Source of the DNA: an uncultured Elusimicrobium sp.
Lineage (GTDB): Bacteria; Elusimicrobiota; Elusimicrobia; Elusimicrobiales; Elusimicrobiaceae
Assembly (NCBI GenBank): GCA_902794125.1
Contig: CADBFX010000001.1
Span: forward strand, 26,371-90,370
Reading direction: 5' to 3'
DNA length: 64,000 bases
The notes beneath the pieces are model-generated. The model was given only the letters and a program-made list of their open reading frames with translations, was not told the DNA's origin and made no database searches. Positions 14,823 to 23,903 of this stretch are shown here, in pieces. Within the stretch, counting starts at the first letter, position 1; every line of letters begins with the position of its first letter. The position numbers and the translations under genes were made by a program.

Positions 14823-15411
14823 ACCTACAGAAACGACAACCCAAGTTGATACCGATTTGACTACCCCGTCTGCCACGGCCTTACCGGCCGAAACGCCGGG
14901 CCCGGCGGAAAATATATCCGCCGCGGACCAGCCTACCGAGCAGCCGGAAAACCACCCGGATACGATTAGTTACGAGCAAGTTGTTTGGCCGGAAGAAGTT
15001 TCTTTTGAGCCAACACAAGTAGCTGCTTTTAAAGAACTGGCCGGTGAGTTGCATTTATCCGCCGAGCAAGTACAAAAATTGGTGGATTTTGAAGCCCATG
15101 CCAGCCAAGAAAAAGAAGCCCAACTGGCCGCCGAACAACGCGAACAAATCCGCCAATGGGCCGAGCAAACCAAAGCCCAATTTGGAGCCGGTTTGGAAAC
15201 GGAAATTACGTTTGCGTTGCGTGCGGCGGATGTGTTTGGCGGGCCGGACCTGCGCAACTTGCTGGAAGAAACGGGTCTGGGGAATCATCCCGTTATAATC
15301 CGTACGCTTAGCGGGATTGGGCGCGCGATCAGCGAGGATGCTTGCCCCGGCGGAAAACCTTCCGCCCCGCAAGATAAAACGTTCGCTGAAGCGTTGTACG
15401 GAACCAAATAA
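14815..15411 (+). CDS. Phage head scaffolding-like protein
   Basis: 198 aa. The N-terminal 60 residues are Pro/Thr/Glu-rich and disordered. A helical coiled-coil region follows (LSAEQVQKLVDFEAHASQEK onward, residues 80-130), then a region FGAGLETEITFALRAADVFG resembling the conserved C-terminal part of podovirus head assembly proteins. Acidic composition and position just before the capsid gene support a scaffold role: it would guide capsid assembly and then leave the head. It could alternatively be a minor head protein. Confidence 0.72.
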   Translation: MPEPTETTTQVDTDLTTPSATALPAETPGPAENISAADQPTEQPENHPDTISYEQVVWPEEVSFEPTQVAAFKELAGELHLSAEQVQKLVDFEAHASQEKEAQLAAEQREQIRQWAEQTKAQFGAGLETEITFALRAADVFGGPDLRNLLEETGLGNHPVIIRTLSGIGRAISEDACPGGKPSAPQDKTFAEALYGTK

Positions 15412-15425
15412 AAAGGAGACTTATC

Positions 15426-16403
15426 ATGGCAATTATTGCTGATAAACATTACAGTTTAATTGATTATGCCAAACAGTTTGACCCGTCGGGCCAAGAATTG
15501 GCAATCGCAGAAGTACTCAGTAAATCAAATGATATTATTGCAGACGCACTTGTTTGTGAAAGTTCATTAGACAGCGGCCACGAATATGCCGTACGCACCG
15601 GTATCCCGGAAGGTACCTGGCGCCGCGCGTATCAAGGCATTGAACCGGCCAAAGCCACTACCAAAGTGGTGGTGGAATCTTACGGCACCTTGTCCGCTTA
15701 CTCCGTCGTGGATAAATTGGTAGCCGAAAAAGGCGGCCATGTGGACGCGGTACGTACCGGTCAATCCCGCGCTATTATTGCGGGGATGTCCAGCACGATG
15801 GCAAGTAACTTAATTTACGGAAACGTCGGTGCCAACCCGGAACGCTTTACCGGCTTAGCCGCCCGCTATTCGGAATTATCCGGGGCGGAAAGTTCCCGCA
15901 ACGTCATTGATGCAGGGAGCACCACCGCGAATAAAAACTCGTCCATTTACCTCGTAGTTTGGGATACCGATAAAGTATTCACTTTCTTCCCAAAGGGTTC
16001 CAAAGCGGGTATTCAACGGGTAGATCATGGGTTGGTCAATCACGTAGATGCCTCCGGCAACGAGTATCCGGCTTACAAAGAATACTTTGAATGGAAACTC
16101 GGTTTAGCCGTGCAGGATTGGCGTTTTGCCGGCCGTATTTGCAACATTGATACGACCAATGTGCCTTCTAACTTGATTGATAAGATGTGCGATTTGGAAG
16201 AACGTATCCAAAGCTTATCTATGGGTAAACCCGTTTGGTATATGAACCGCACCGTTAAAGCCGCTTTGCGCAAATTGACCAGCAACCGCTCTAACGTACA
16301 ATATACCCCGGATCAAATTACGTCCAGACCGCTGATGACGTTTAACGAAATCCCGGTCCATATCTGCGACGCTATTACCGATACGGAAGCCATTGTGGCC
16401 TAG
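15426..16403 (+). CDS. Major capsid protein
   Basis: 325 aa with a strong Shine-Dalgarno AAAAAGGAGA, as expected for a highly expressed gene. The sequence MAIIADKHYSLIDYAKQFDP, FRTGIPEGTWRRAY-like block, GSKAGIQRVDHG, YKEYFEWKLGLAVQDWRF and NRTVKAALRKL matches the HK97-fold major capsid proteins of BPP-1-type podoviruses (Bbp17-like). The W-R-x-A-Y-x-G and L-A-V-x-D-W-R positions are the most characteristic. It follows scaffold and precedes cement protein, the order usual in this group. Confidence 0.88.
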   Translation: MAIIADKHYSLIDYAKQFDPSGQELAIAEVLSKSNDIIADALVCESSLDSGHEYAVRTGIPEGTWRRAYQGIEPAKATTKVVVESYGTLSAYSVVDKLVAEKGGHVDAVRTGQSRAIIAGMSSTMASNLIYGNVGANPERFTGLAARYSELSGAESSRNVIDAGSTTANKNSSIYLVVWDTDKVFTFFPKGSKAGIQRVDHGLVNHVDASGNEYPAYKEYFEWKLGLAVQDWRFAGRICNIDTTNVPSNLIDKMCDLEERIQSLSMGKPVWYMNRTVKAALRKLTSNRSNVQYTPDQITSRPLMTFNEIPVHICDAITDTEAIVA

Positions 16404-16411
16404 GAGGTTCT

Positions 16412-16798
16412 ATGTTATTAGATCAAAATACAATCTTATCTGATGCACAAGCAATTACTACCACGGCCGCTTCTACCAATACGGTAGATTTGACAGCCGC
16501 CGGAAATGTAGTGGCGGGCGGTTTGTTTGCCGTCTGCCGCACGGACGAAGCCTTTGCGGGAGCCACCAGTGTGCAAATTAGTTTGCAAACCTCGGATACT
16601 TCCGCCTTCAGTTCCGTTACTACCTTGCTATCTGCCACGTTTGCAGCTGCCGATTTGGCCGCCGCGAACAAAATGCTGATGGCTATGGCATTGCCGTTGG
16701 GCCTGAAACGCTATATTCGTGCCTATTATACCGTAACCGGTACGGCCACCGCCGGTAAACTGTCGTTCTTCCTTACGGATGCGGTAGATGCTAAATAA
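16412..16798 (+). CDS. Capsid cement/decoration protein (Bbp16-like)
   Basis: 128 aa, Shine-Dalgarno TAGGAGG. LLDQNTILSDAQAITTTAAS followed by TVDLTAAGNVV, FAVCRTDEAFAG and a beta-rich body fits the Bbp16-like capsid cement family encoded straight after the major capsid protein in BPP-1-like phages. Ala/Thr-rich, no membrane segment. It would stabilise the expanded capsid shell. Confidence 0.75.
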   Translation: MLLDQNTILSDAQAITTTAASTNTVDLTAAGNVVAGGLFAVCRTDEAFAGATSVQISLQTSDTSAFSSVTTLLSATFAAADLAAANKMLMAMALPLGLKRYIRAYYTVTGTATAGKLSFFLTDAVDAK

Positions 16799-16860
16799 GG
16801 CTTTTGTTTATGCGGTAGCATGAACTTGCCCAAACTCCCGTTCTTGGGTTCTGCGGGAGG

Positions 16861-16890
16861 CCGGGTGGTGTTTTTTGCGACACCACCCGG
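16861..16890 (+). terminator. Strong hairpin after the head genes
   Basis: CCGGGTGGTGT (16861-16871) is a perfect inverted repeat of ACACCACCCGG (16880-16890), 62 bases past the cement gene. No T-run follows, so it is more likely an RNA-stability or processing element than an efficient terminator. Confidence 0.5.
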
Positions 16891-17437
16891 TACCAAGGAG
16901 ACCAAATTGGATGCGTTTATAAGTTTGGCTAGGGCGCAAATCACTTTTTCCAAATAGAAAGAGGCGTCTGGGTAATTAAAAGTGAAAAATAGGGGTATTT
17001 TTGGCAAAAAACGGGTAAAAACAGGGCCAAATTGGCTATAAATTATCCCTTTTAAGGTTGTTTATACGCAAAAAATCCAAAAATAACCGGCTTCTCTCAT
17101 GTTTGGGGGGAGAAAATATAAAAAATAGATTTTATATATTATTTTTAATTATAAATAATTATATATTTATCTGTGTGCTGGTTAAAACGCATGAGATATG
17201 TTTTTATTGGTAAAAACTTAAATAAAATCTTTGTGTTATTTTAAAAATACTTAAAATATAAGTACTTTTAAAATTATATATAAAAATAATTTATACATAT
17301 TTTATTAAAACAGGATATTTTTTATAAAAATAAAATACTTAAAATATAATATAAAATAAAATTCAATTAATATTTAATTTTTTATAAAAATATAAAAAAT
17401 CGTTAAAAAATAAATAAAAATAAAAAGAGGTATTAAA
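16891..17437. other. AT-rich gene-free island within the phage cluster
   Basis: About 550 bases without a supported gene. From about 17110 to 17430 the sequence is overwhelmingly A and T, quite unlike the genes on either side. An 18-base direct repeat AAAATACTTAAAATATAA lies at 17244-17261 and 17332-17349 (88 bases apart), and TACTT/AAGTA forms a small palindrome at the first copy. It may be a site bound by nucleoid proteins, a replication or packaging site, or the decayed remains of a lost gene. Confidence 0.5.
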
Positions 17438-18025
17438 ATGATATCAAAAATTACCATATGTAATTTGGCATTAGCACAACTGGGGCAATCCCCTATTACT
17501 TCTTTAACGCAAGAAGATGAAAAAGCACGCCGCTTAAATTTGTTCTATGAACCGGTGCGTGATGAAGTCTTGCGGACCCACCATTGGGCCTTTGCCGGGG
17601 CCAGCGAATCTTTGGCTTTGCTGGAAACAGAGGTGGATGCAAATGGCAATTTTTGTTATAAATACCCTACGGATGCCTTATTTATCCGTAAGGTATATGA
17701 TACCTCGGCCCCGCAAACACTATTGCCTTTCCGCGAAGCTTATAACACCGATTTACATAGCCGCGTATTGCTCATCCCCTGCCGCCAAGCCATCGCAGAA
17801 TATACTTGCCGGATTACCGACGAGAACTTATTTGACCCGGCTTTCGTAAAGGCGTTCTCGTTGGCATTGGCCTGTGATTTGGCCGTTTCTTTGACCGCGG
17901 ATACGGCTTTGGGGGGTCAGTTACTGCAAAAATATATGCTTAGTTTGGAAGAAGCACGCCGCAGCAATATGGCGGAAAGCCGGGCCACTGTGCCGGAGCA
18001 CGATGCCTTCACGGAGGTACGCTAA
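17438..18025 (+). CDS. Tail tubular protein A-like (adaptor/gatekeeper)
   Basis: 195 aa with Shine-Dalgarno GAGG. The start MISKITICNLALAQLGQSPI, then a line of DEKARRLNLFYEPVRDEVLR and HHWAFA, is the classic pattern of T7 gp11-like tail tubular protein A (short N-terminal helix with LALxxLG, then R-x-D-x-x-L-x-x-x-x-W-x-F). It builds the ring under the portal to which the nozzle attaches. It is separated from the head genes by the AT-rich island and followed immediately by tube protein B. Confidence 0.88.
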   Translation: MISKITICNLALAQLGQSPITSLTQEDEKARRLNLFYEPVRDEVLRTHHWAFAGASESLALLETEVDANGNFCYKYPTDALFIRKVYDTSAPQTLLPFREAYNTDLHSRVLLIPCRQAIAEYTCRITDENLFDPAFVKAFSLALACDLAVSLTADTALGGQLLQKYMLSLEEARRSNMAESRATVPEHDAFTEVR

Positions 18026-18026
18026 T

Positions 18027-20624
18027 ATGCCGCAACATCATTTGCAACCCTCCTTTTCTGGGGGAGAAATCAGTCCGTCCTTATATGCCCGTGTAGATAC
18101 AGCGGCGTATGCCACTTGGTTAAAGAGGGCACACAATTTTTTTATTCATCCTCAGGGTGGGGCTTCTAATCGGCCGGGTACTATTTTTGTGGGAACTGCA
18201 AAATATACGGGCAAGACTTGCCGTCTATTACCCTTTATTATCAGTGAAGAGGAGGCCTATGTGCTGGAATGGGGGGAAAAGTACCTACGGGTATATACCT
18301 CTGCCGGGCAAATATTGGATAACCAAGGTGATCCGTACGAGTTACTCACTCCGTATACGGCACAGGAGTTGGAGGCCTTGCGCTATACGCAATATGACCA
18401 AATGCTTTATTTAACGCATCCCAATCATCCACCCAAAAGGTTAGTATGGCTGGAACCGGGACGGTTTCGCTTGGAGGACGTACCTCTAAAATACGGGCCT
18501 TTTCAGTTATCTAATACGCAAGCGACTCGCCAAATGCGTGTAGTTCCCTATACCCAGCAAACAGAAACAGCCGGTGCCTCGGCTTCTCTTTCTTTTTTGC
18601 CGCAAGTGGATCCTGCTTATTTTGTACAAGGTTATTTTAACGGGAACCTATTTTTTACAGGGCATGGATACGGTTTAGATGTTCATTTTTTAGTGGAAGA
18701 ATTTAACCGTGTGTATGGTCCTTCCGGGTTTGAAGCGTTTGATTTGGGGGGCGTAATTAAACTACTCTCTCCGCAAAGTACCGGGGGCGATTGGAACGGG
18801 GCCACTTTTATGTTGGAGTACCGCAACAGTTTTGTGTTGCCTCCGGCTATGACGGTGGTGCAAACCTTGACCGGTGGGGTCAATGCGGGCGCATTGGACG
18901 AACCGCAAACGGGGCAGTATATACTGGAAAGTGATTTTGATGTATTTTCTCCGCAGCAAGTCGGTGGTCGTTTTAGTATTACGCACCGGGTAGAAAACCA
19001 GTATTTTTCCGGTACGCTGGGGTATGATACCACTTCGTCGGTATTGTCCAGCAGCGGGGATTGGCGGGTGCGGACTAGCGGTTCGTGGACCGGTCAGATA
19101 TTACTGGAAAAATCTACCGATTTAGGAACTACTTGGCAGACGTTAAAAACCTTTGCCCGCGAATCGGGAGATGATAATATCGCCGCCTACGGTCGGTTGG
19201 AAGACACCGGTGATTTGTATTATTTTCGCCTGCGGGCCAATACAATCAGCGGCGAAGCCGGCTATGAGTTGGAAGCCGATTCTTTTGTGCAAGAAGGAAT
19301 TGTGGTAGCGGAAGATTTTATCAGTGCGCGTAAATTATTAGTTACCGTAGAGCAAAATTTTGCATCGCAAGAGTGGTCTTCCGACTGGGCTGAAGGTTCT
19401 TTTAGCCCTAAAAACGGTTACCCGGCTTGCGTGTTTTTCTACCAAGACCGCTTGGGTCTTGCCGGTACGCGGGCCGAAGCACAAACGATTTGGTTTTCTA
19501 AAACGGGCAAACATATGCATTTTGGCCATGGCCGCGAAACACTGGCCGATGATGATAGCATCAGTGTTAATTTGTCGGGTAAAAAATTAAATGCCATTCA
19601 AGCCGTATCTGCCGGCGGAAAGTTGTTAGTATTTACATCGGGGAGTGAGTGGACCTTGTCGGCTGCCGGGGCTTTAACGCCCTATAACGTACAAGTGGAA
19701 CAACAAGGCGAGCGTGGTGCAAGCCACATTGCGCCGGTGATGGTTGGTAACCGTGTATTATATGTGCAAGCGCGTGGTGGAGCCCTGCGTGATTTTTACT
19801 ACGATTACAATGCGGACTCTTACACCGGAGGGGACGTTACTTTACTGGCCAAACATTTATTTTTTAATAAAACAATTCGCGAAATGTGTTACCAGCAAGA
19901 GCCGGATAATTTGGTTTGGTGCGTTCTTTCCGACGGTCAATTGGCTTGTTTAACATACGTAGCCGAACAAAATCTTTGTGCGTGGACACATCATAGTACG
20001 CAAGGATCGTTTGTCAGTGTCTGTACGATCCCAAACCGCGGATACGATGAAGTATGGGTAGCTGTTAAGCGGGCTAACGGCTATTTCGTAGAAAGATTTG
20101 CCCAACGTATGGCCAGTAAATTACCGCAAGAACAGTTGTTTTTAGATGCCAGCGTTACTCAAAAATCGGGCACAGCATTTACGGAAGTGACGGGTTTGGA
20201 TCACTTGGAAGGGGAAGAAGTCCGTGCATTGGCTGACGGAAGCCCCTTAGCGACTGCGACTGTTTCCGACGGGAAAATTACCTTGCCCCGCGCTATGAAT
20301 TGCGTACACGTTGGGTTGGCGTATGAATCTCAAATCAGCACGCTTCCCGTGGCCAGCCAAGTGGCACAAGGCACCAAGCGGCGGGTGGTATCGGTGTTGT
20401 TAAAATTGACGGATAGTCGCGGCGGGTTGGCCGGGCTGGAAAATGAAACCTCGGATGAACTCATCCAACGTTTCAACGAAAATTTTAATACGGCACTCAC
20501 ATTAAAAACGGGGGAATACTTGTTGCCACTTGCCGGAGCGCATGGGTTTGCTCCGTCGGTAGTCTTTGCCCAACAGGAGCCGCTGCCGGTAACGGTGTTG
20601 GCTATTTTATGTCAACTTGCTTAA
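18027..20624 (+). CDS. Tail tubular protein B-like (tail nozzle/hub)
   Basis: 865 aa from the ATG at 18027, with GGAGG upstream. The N-terminus QPSFSGGEISPSLYARVDTA followed by AHNFFIHPQGGASNRPGTIF is the hallmark of podovirus tail nozzle/stabilisation proteins (T7 gp12-type and BPP-1 relatives): a short SF-x-x-GE-x-SP-x-x-x-x-R motif, then N-x-x-x-x-PQGG-x-x-x-RPG. The interior is beta-rich; FFYQDRLGLAGTRAEAQTIW (near 475) is another family block. It is the largest structural gene here. Followed by a minus-strand gene, so rightward transcription must restart or run through 20631-21457. Confidence 0.88.
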   Translation: MPQHHLQPSFSGGEISPSLYARVDTAAYATWLKRAHNFFIHPQGGASNRPGTIFVGTAKYTGKTCRLLPFIISEEEAYVLEWGEKYLRVYTSAGQILDNQGDPYELLTPYTAQELEALRYTQYDQMLYLTHPNHPPKRLVWLEPGRFRLEDVPLKYGPFQLSNTQATRQMRVVPYTQQTETAGASASLSFLPQVDPAYFVQGYFNGNLFFTGHGYGLDVHFLVEEFNRVYGPSGFEAFDLGGVIKLLSPQSTGGDWNGATFMLEYRNSFVLPPAMTVVQTLTGGVNAGALDEPQTGQYILESDFDVFSPQQVGGRFSITHRVENQYFSGTLGYDTTSSVLSSSGDWRVRTSGSWTGQILLEKSTDLGTTWQTLKTFARESGDDNIAAYGRLEDTGDLYYFRLRANTISGEAGYELEADSFVQEGIVVAEDFISARKLLVTVEQNFASQEWSSDWAEGSFSPKNGYPACVFFYQDRLGLAGTRAEAQTIWFSKTGKHMHFGHGRETLADDDSISVNLSGKKLNAIQAVSAGGKLLVFTSGSEWTLSAAGALTPYNVQVEQQGERGASHIAPVMVGNRVLYVQARGGALRDFYYDYNADSYTGGDVTLLAKHLFFNKTIREMCYQQEPDNLVWCVLSDGQLACLTYVAEQNLCAWTHHSTQGSFVSVCTIPNRGYDEVWVAVKRANGYFVERFAQRMASKLPQEQLFLDASVTQKSGTAFTEVTGLDHLEGEEVRALADGSPLATATVSDGKITLPRAMNCVHVGLAYESQISTLPVASQVAQGTKRRVVSVLLKLTDSRGGLAGLENETSDELIQRFNENFNTALTLKTGEYLLPLAGAHGFAPSVVFAQQEPLPVTVLAILCQLA

Positions 20625-20662
20625 TAAAAAAGGCTTGCGTGCATGGGTCGGCACGCAAGCCT
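20624..20662 (-). terminator. Terminator of the minus-strand membrane protein
   Basis: AGGCTTGCGTGC (20631-20642) is a perfect 12-bp inverted repeat of GCACGCAAGCCT (20651-20662). On the minus strand it is followed by TTTTTTATTA. It may also end rightward transcripts from the head/tail operon. Confidence 0.85.
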
Positions 20663-20682
20663 GCGGAAGGGTTTTAATCTGT

Positions 20683-21417
20683 TTACGGTTCGGGCAAAGC
20701 CGGCACTTGTAAGCTATTTACTAATTGTTGAGCCGGTTGTGTGTCTTGTTCCGTAAAAGCGGTAGAAATCATGTAAACAATCCCTTGTCCGTCAAATAAA
20801 GAACGGGACCAGAAAGGAATTTTTTCGCCGCGGTTGCTGTACCCAATACCACTCATTTCGTAGCCGGGTTTTCCGCTAATTTCCACGGGACCATGATGTA
20901 AAATTTCCAGTTGCCGAGAGGTATTTTCTTTCGCAATCTCTTGAAGTGATTTGAAAGGATTATTTGCATCGGCATTTTTTTGATAGATAATTACCGAAAA
21001 TAGCACCGGCCCTTTGATGGTTTTTCCCGCATTATCTTTTTTAAAGATATTGGTGTTGATACCGGCTTTTACAGCCGCTTCTTGAAAATTCATCCAATCG
21101 GAAAAGTCTACTCCGTCGGGCAACGTAAGTTCAAAATTATACGAAGGATCGGTATATACATGCGTGCCGTAAATCGGTTGAGGATTGGTTTTTACACGGG
21201 CGATCATGCCGCTAAACGGAGCCATGACGGTTTTTACACCCCACATTACGGCCCCGGCAACGGCCACAGCGAATAATACCGTGCTTACACCCGCCAAGAT
21301 AAGCGGCCATTTGTTGGTATTTTTCTTAAGCAGTAACCATATCAATTTGAAGATTAAAAAGAAAACAGCAAATACAACGACTGCCACTACTAACAACATT
21401 AGAGCTAATATAATCAT
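20683..21417 (-). CDS. Membrane-anchored protein on the opposite strand of the phage cluster
   Basis: 244 aa from the ATG at 21417 with Shine-Dalgarno GGAGG. Two N-terminal membrane helices (about 1-27, MIILALMLLVVAVVVFAVFF, and 38-65) are followed by a soluble extracytoplasmic domain: YTDPSYNFELTLPDGVDF, then GKPGYEMSGIGYSNRGEKIP and FWSRSLFDGQGIVYMISTAF. The second part resembles small PsbP/DUF1795-like domains (strand-rich, sensing or lipid-binding folds), but this is a loose resemblance. It has its own Shine-Dalgarno and terminator, is antisense to the tail genes, and looks like a moron or inserted host gene. Function unknown. Confidence 0.72.
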   Translation of the reverse strand: MIILALMLLVVAVVVFAVFFLIFKLIWLLLKKNTNKWPLILAGVSTVLFAVAVAGAVMWGVKTVMAPFSGMIARVKTNPQPIYGTHVYTDPSYNFELTLPDGVDFSDWMNFQEAAVKAGINTNIFKKDNAGKTIKGPVLFSVIIYQKNADANNPFKSLQEIAKENTSRQLEILHHGPVEISGKPGYEMSGIGYSNRGEKIPFWSRSLFDGQGIVYMISTAFTEQDTQPAQQLVNSLQVPALPEP

Positions 21418-21457
21418 GTTTCCTCCTTGCAATAAACTTCTTTTATTATAGTTTTTT

Positions 21458-21958
21458 ATGACAACTTTGTACGAAAAAAATCAAATTCGTTTGCGTACGG
21501 CTTGCGTAAAAGATGCCACTTCTCTTGCCGCTGTATTACGTCAAAAAGACCAAGAAGAATTAGCCGCCGTTTGGCCGGGGGCTTTGCCGGAGAAACTAAT
21601 AAGCCGGTTTATAAAAATTTCGTCGGTTGCGGTGGCATTAACCCATGAGGAAAAATTAGTAGCACTTGGAGGAATTTACCCGTTTGCTTGGCTGGGGCAT
21701 CGGGCGTGTGTGTGGCTGCTTACGGCAGAGGAAGTGGAAAAAATCCCGGTAACGTTTGTTAAGCTTGCCAAACGGCTACTTCAAGTGTGGTTAGCGCGCT
21801 ATCCCGTATTAACCAACCGGGTAGATGAGCGCTACCTGGCCGCGCAGCGGCTCGTTAACCGGTTGGGCGGAGAGTGGACCGGAAACAGCACATTACATCG
21901 CAATATTCGTTTTTTGGAGTTTATTTTTAGGAGGAATTATGGGAGGAATTGTAACTAA
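21458..21958 (+). CDS. T7 gp13-like phage protein with GNAT-type fold
   Basis: 166 aa. IRLRTACVKDATSLAAVLRQ, then DQEELAAVWPG, VALGGIYPFAWLGHRACVWL and a long C-terminal helix DERYLAAQRLVNRLGGEW fits the acetyltransferase-like family that includes T7 internal virion protein gp13 (DUF2833): R-x-A-x-x-x-D, then D-x-x-E, then G-x-W-L-L-T. It would be a virion assembly or ejection component. A TATAGT/TATTAT lies 5-8 bases before the ATG and no Shine-Dalgarno is visible, so this gene may have its own leaderless promoter after the inserted minus-strand gene. The C-terminus overlaps the next gene by 20 bases. Confidence 0.72.
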   Translation: MTTLYEKNQIRLRTACVKDATSLAAVLRQKDQEELAAVWPGALPEKLISRFIKISSVAVALTHEEKLVALGGIYPFAWLGHRACVWLLTAEEVEKIPVTFVKLAKRLLQVWLARYPVLTNRVDERYLAAQRLVNRLGGEWTGNSTLHRNIRFLEFIFRRNYGRNCN

Positions 21959-22427
21959 TACAGGCAAACAAGTTTCCACGGCACTCAGTACGCTATCCAG
22001 CCGTCGGAAACGTGCCAATCAGTACGACGATGTGGCCACTTCGGCCCGGCAACAAGCCGCGCAAAATCAGGAGCGTTTGCAGGAGGAAGAAACCTATTTG
22101 TTAAAATCGGCGGCCGAGCGTAGCCGGGAAATTTATCAAAAGTACCGCCAACAATTAGCGGCCCAACAAACCGTATTAGCACAAGCAGGGTTACGAAGTA
22201 ATTCGGTGACGGCGCAGCAGTTGTTAAAGAATGCACGCTTAGCGGCTTTGGCTAAAGAAGACGCTTTGCAACAAGAACAAACGGCGGCTTTGAATCAAAA
22301 ACGCCAAGAAGCAGCCCAGCGGGAAATTGAATTAAAACGAGCGGAGCAAGAAGCCAAAAAAGCCGCACGCAAAGCACGTTCCCCTTGGCGTGTAGTAACA
22401 GATTGGTTCGGATGGGGAAGTAAATAA
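21939..22427 (+). CDS. Coiled-coil virion protein (gp14-like position)
   Basis: 162 aa from the ATG at 21939, preceded by AGGAGG; earlier in-frame starts lie inside the previous gene and lack a Shine-Dalgarno. Gly-containing start MGGIVTNTGKQVSTALSTLS, then a long Gln/Glu/Ala-rich coiled coil (residues 35-145) ending in KAARKARSPWRVVTDWFG. Podoviruses of this type encode an internal virion protein of about this size and composition between gp13-like and tail fibre genes; it escapes from the head with the DNA. The assignment rests on position and composition. Confidence 0.62.
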   Translation: MGGIVTNTGKQVSTALSTLSSRRKRANQYDDVATSARQQAAQNQERLQEEETYLLKSAAERSREIYQKYRQQLAAQQTVLAQAGLRSNSVTAQQLLKNARLAALAKEDALQQEQTAALNQKRQEAAQREIELKRAEQEAKKAARKARSPWRVVTDWFGWGSK

Positions 22428-22442
22428 AAAGAGGAGAGTAAA

Positions 22443-23900
22443 ATGACGGTTTCCACACAAGTAACGAAACGTATTTATGAAGGCAACGGAATAACCCGCC
22501 AATGGGACGTAGATTTCCCGTTAATGTCGGCGGAAGATTTAAAAGTGTTTGTAACTTCCGCGCAAGGGAACGAAACGGAAATTACTACCGGGTTTAGTCT
22601 AAATGCAACCCGAACAAAATTGGAATATCCCACGGAACAAAGCGGTTTAGACCCGCTTGCCAGCGGTTATAAAATCACGCTGGTACGCCGCACGCCGCTT
22701 ACACAAGAAATTGACTTATTGCGCCAAGGTGAATTGGACGCGGAAGTACTGGAAGAAGGATATGATAAATTAACATTGACGATGCAAGAATTATCCGAAA
22801 AGATTGACCGGAGTATTAAATATCCGGTTTCTGCGCAACCGGCTAGCACTGAAACAGAAAATTTCTTAACAGATATTTTAGCGGCCAAACAAGCGGCGGT
22901 AGATGCATCTTCTTCGGCAGTGTCGGCGGCTCAAACGGCCAGTTCCAGCGCACAAACCGCCCAGCAAACGGCGCAACAAGCGGTTACGGCTATTGAAACT
23001 GCCCAACAAACCGCACAACAAAGCATTGCCAGCAAAACGCAAGAATCACTGGGGACATTACAAGAACGCGTGGACGCTACGGCCCAATCGGTGGCTACGG
23101 CCCAGTATTATGCCGAACATACCGTGGCTAAATGTGTGGGAGAAGTGTATTACAGTCAATCTTCTTTAGCAACGGACAATCCGGGAAGTTTGCCACTATT
23201 TACCGGCGAAACTATTTCTTCGGCTAATACGCTATATCCTGATTTTTGGACGTGGATTACCACTCATAGCGAATTGCAAACCACCGCGGCTGATTATGCT
23301 TCCCGCGTAAGCACATACGGTGAATGTCCGTTTTATGTAGTGGATACATCTGCTCATACGATCGTGCTACCGCTACTTAAACATATGGTAAAAATGGCCG
23401 ACAGCACTAACGGTATTACGCAGCAAATAACTTCCGCCGCCACCGGGAGTGATGTTTCCATACACACGAGCAGTTTATATCCATGGGTATGTGCTTTTTC
23501 GGCGGTCGTTCCGGTCAGCACTGCTCAAGCGGCGGAATTTCAACAAGCCCTTTCCGGCAAGGCGGATACTAATTTTGGAAATGTTACAAAACCGTACGTA
23601 ACGGAAATGTACTTCAACGGGGATGCATGGTACCGGGTTTGGTCCACCGGGTGGGTAGAACAAGGGGGCCTGGTGACGGGAAATCTAGACACGACAACCA
23701 TCACCTTACTTAAACCTTTTGCAAGCACCTCTTATAGCGTACTAGCTAATCCTTTGCTTACTGTGGGATTTACTCCTGCAGTATGGATAGTGGACAAAAC
23801 AGCCACTACGGTTACGCTGTGTGCTCAATGTTGGCAAAATGCCTCTTACACGGCGCCGGTAGGTGATTTTTATTGGAGAGCGGAAGGACAAGGAGCGTAA
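22443..23900 (+). CDS. Tail fibre protein
   Basis: 485 aa, Shine-Dalgarno AGAGGAGA. Residues 1-120 (QVTKRIYEGNGITRQWDVDF, then LDPLASGYKITLVRRTPLTQ and AEVLEEGYDKLTLTMQELSE) are the T7 gp17-type N-terminal attachment domain (PF03906-like) that binds the tail tube. Residues 145-225 form a Gln/Ala/Ser-rich coiled-coil shaft (AQTAQQTAQQAVTAIETAQQ). The C-terminal part (from CVGEVYYSQSS, with WITTHSEL, GECPFYVVD and a tip with AWYRVWSTGWVEQGG) is the receptor-binding region, with ring/tip motifs common in phage fibres. There is no nearby reverse transcriptase or template repeat, so it is not diversified by a DGR visible here. Confidence 0.85.
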   Translation: MTVSTQVTKRIYEGNGITRQWDVDFPLMSAEDLKVFVTSAQGNETEITTGFSLNATRTKLEYPTEQSGLDPLASGYKITLVRRTPLTQEIDLLRQGELDAEVLEEGYDKLTLTMQELSEKIDRSIKYPVSAQPASTETENFLTDILAAKQAAVDASSSAVSAAQTASSSAQTAQQTAQQAVTAIETAQQTAQQSIASKTQESLGTLQERVDATAQSVATAQYYAEHTVAKCVGEVYYSQSSLATDNPGSLPLFTGETISSANTLYPDFWTWITTHSELQTTAADYASRVSTYGECPFYVVDTSAHTIVLPLLKHMVKMADSTNGITQQITSAATGSDVSIHTSSLYPWVCAFSAVVPVSTAQAAEFQQALSGKADTNFGNVTKPYVTEMYFNGDAWYRVWSTGWVEQGGLVTGNLDTTTITLLKPFASTSYSVLANPLLTVGFTPAVWIVDKTATTVTLCAQCWQNASYTAPVGDFYWRAEGQGA

Positions 23901-23903
23901 TAT

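Noticed and set aside
22443..23900. Tail fibre diversified by a DGR, as in BPP-1
   Set aside because: No reverse transcriptase, accessory gene or second copy of the fibre's 3' end is visible in the window.
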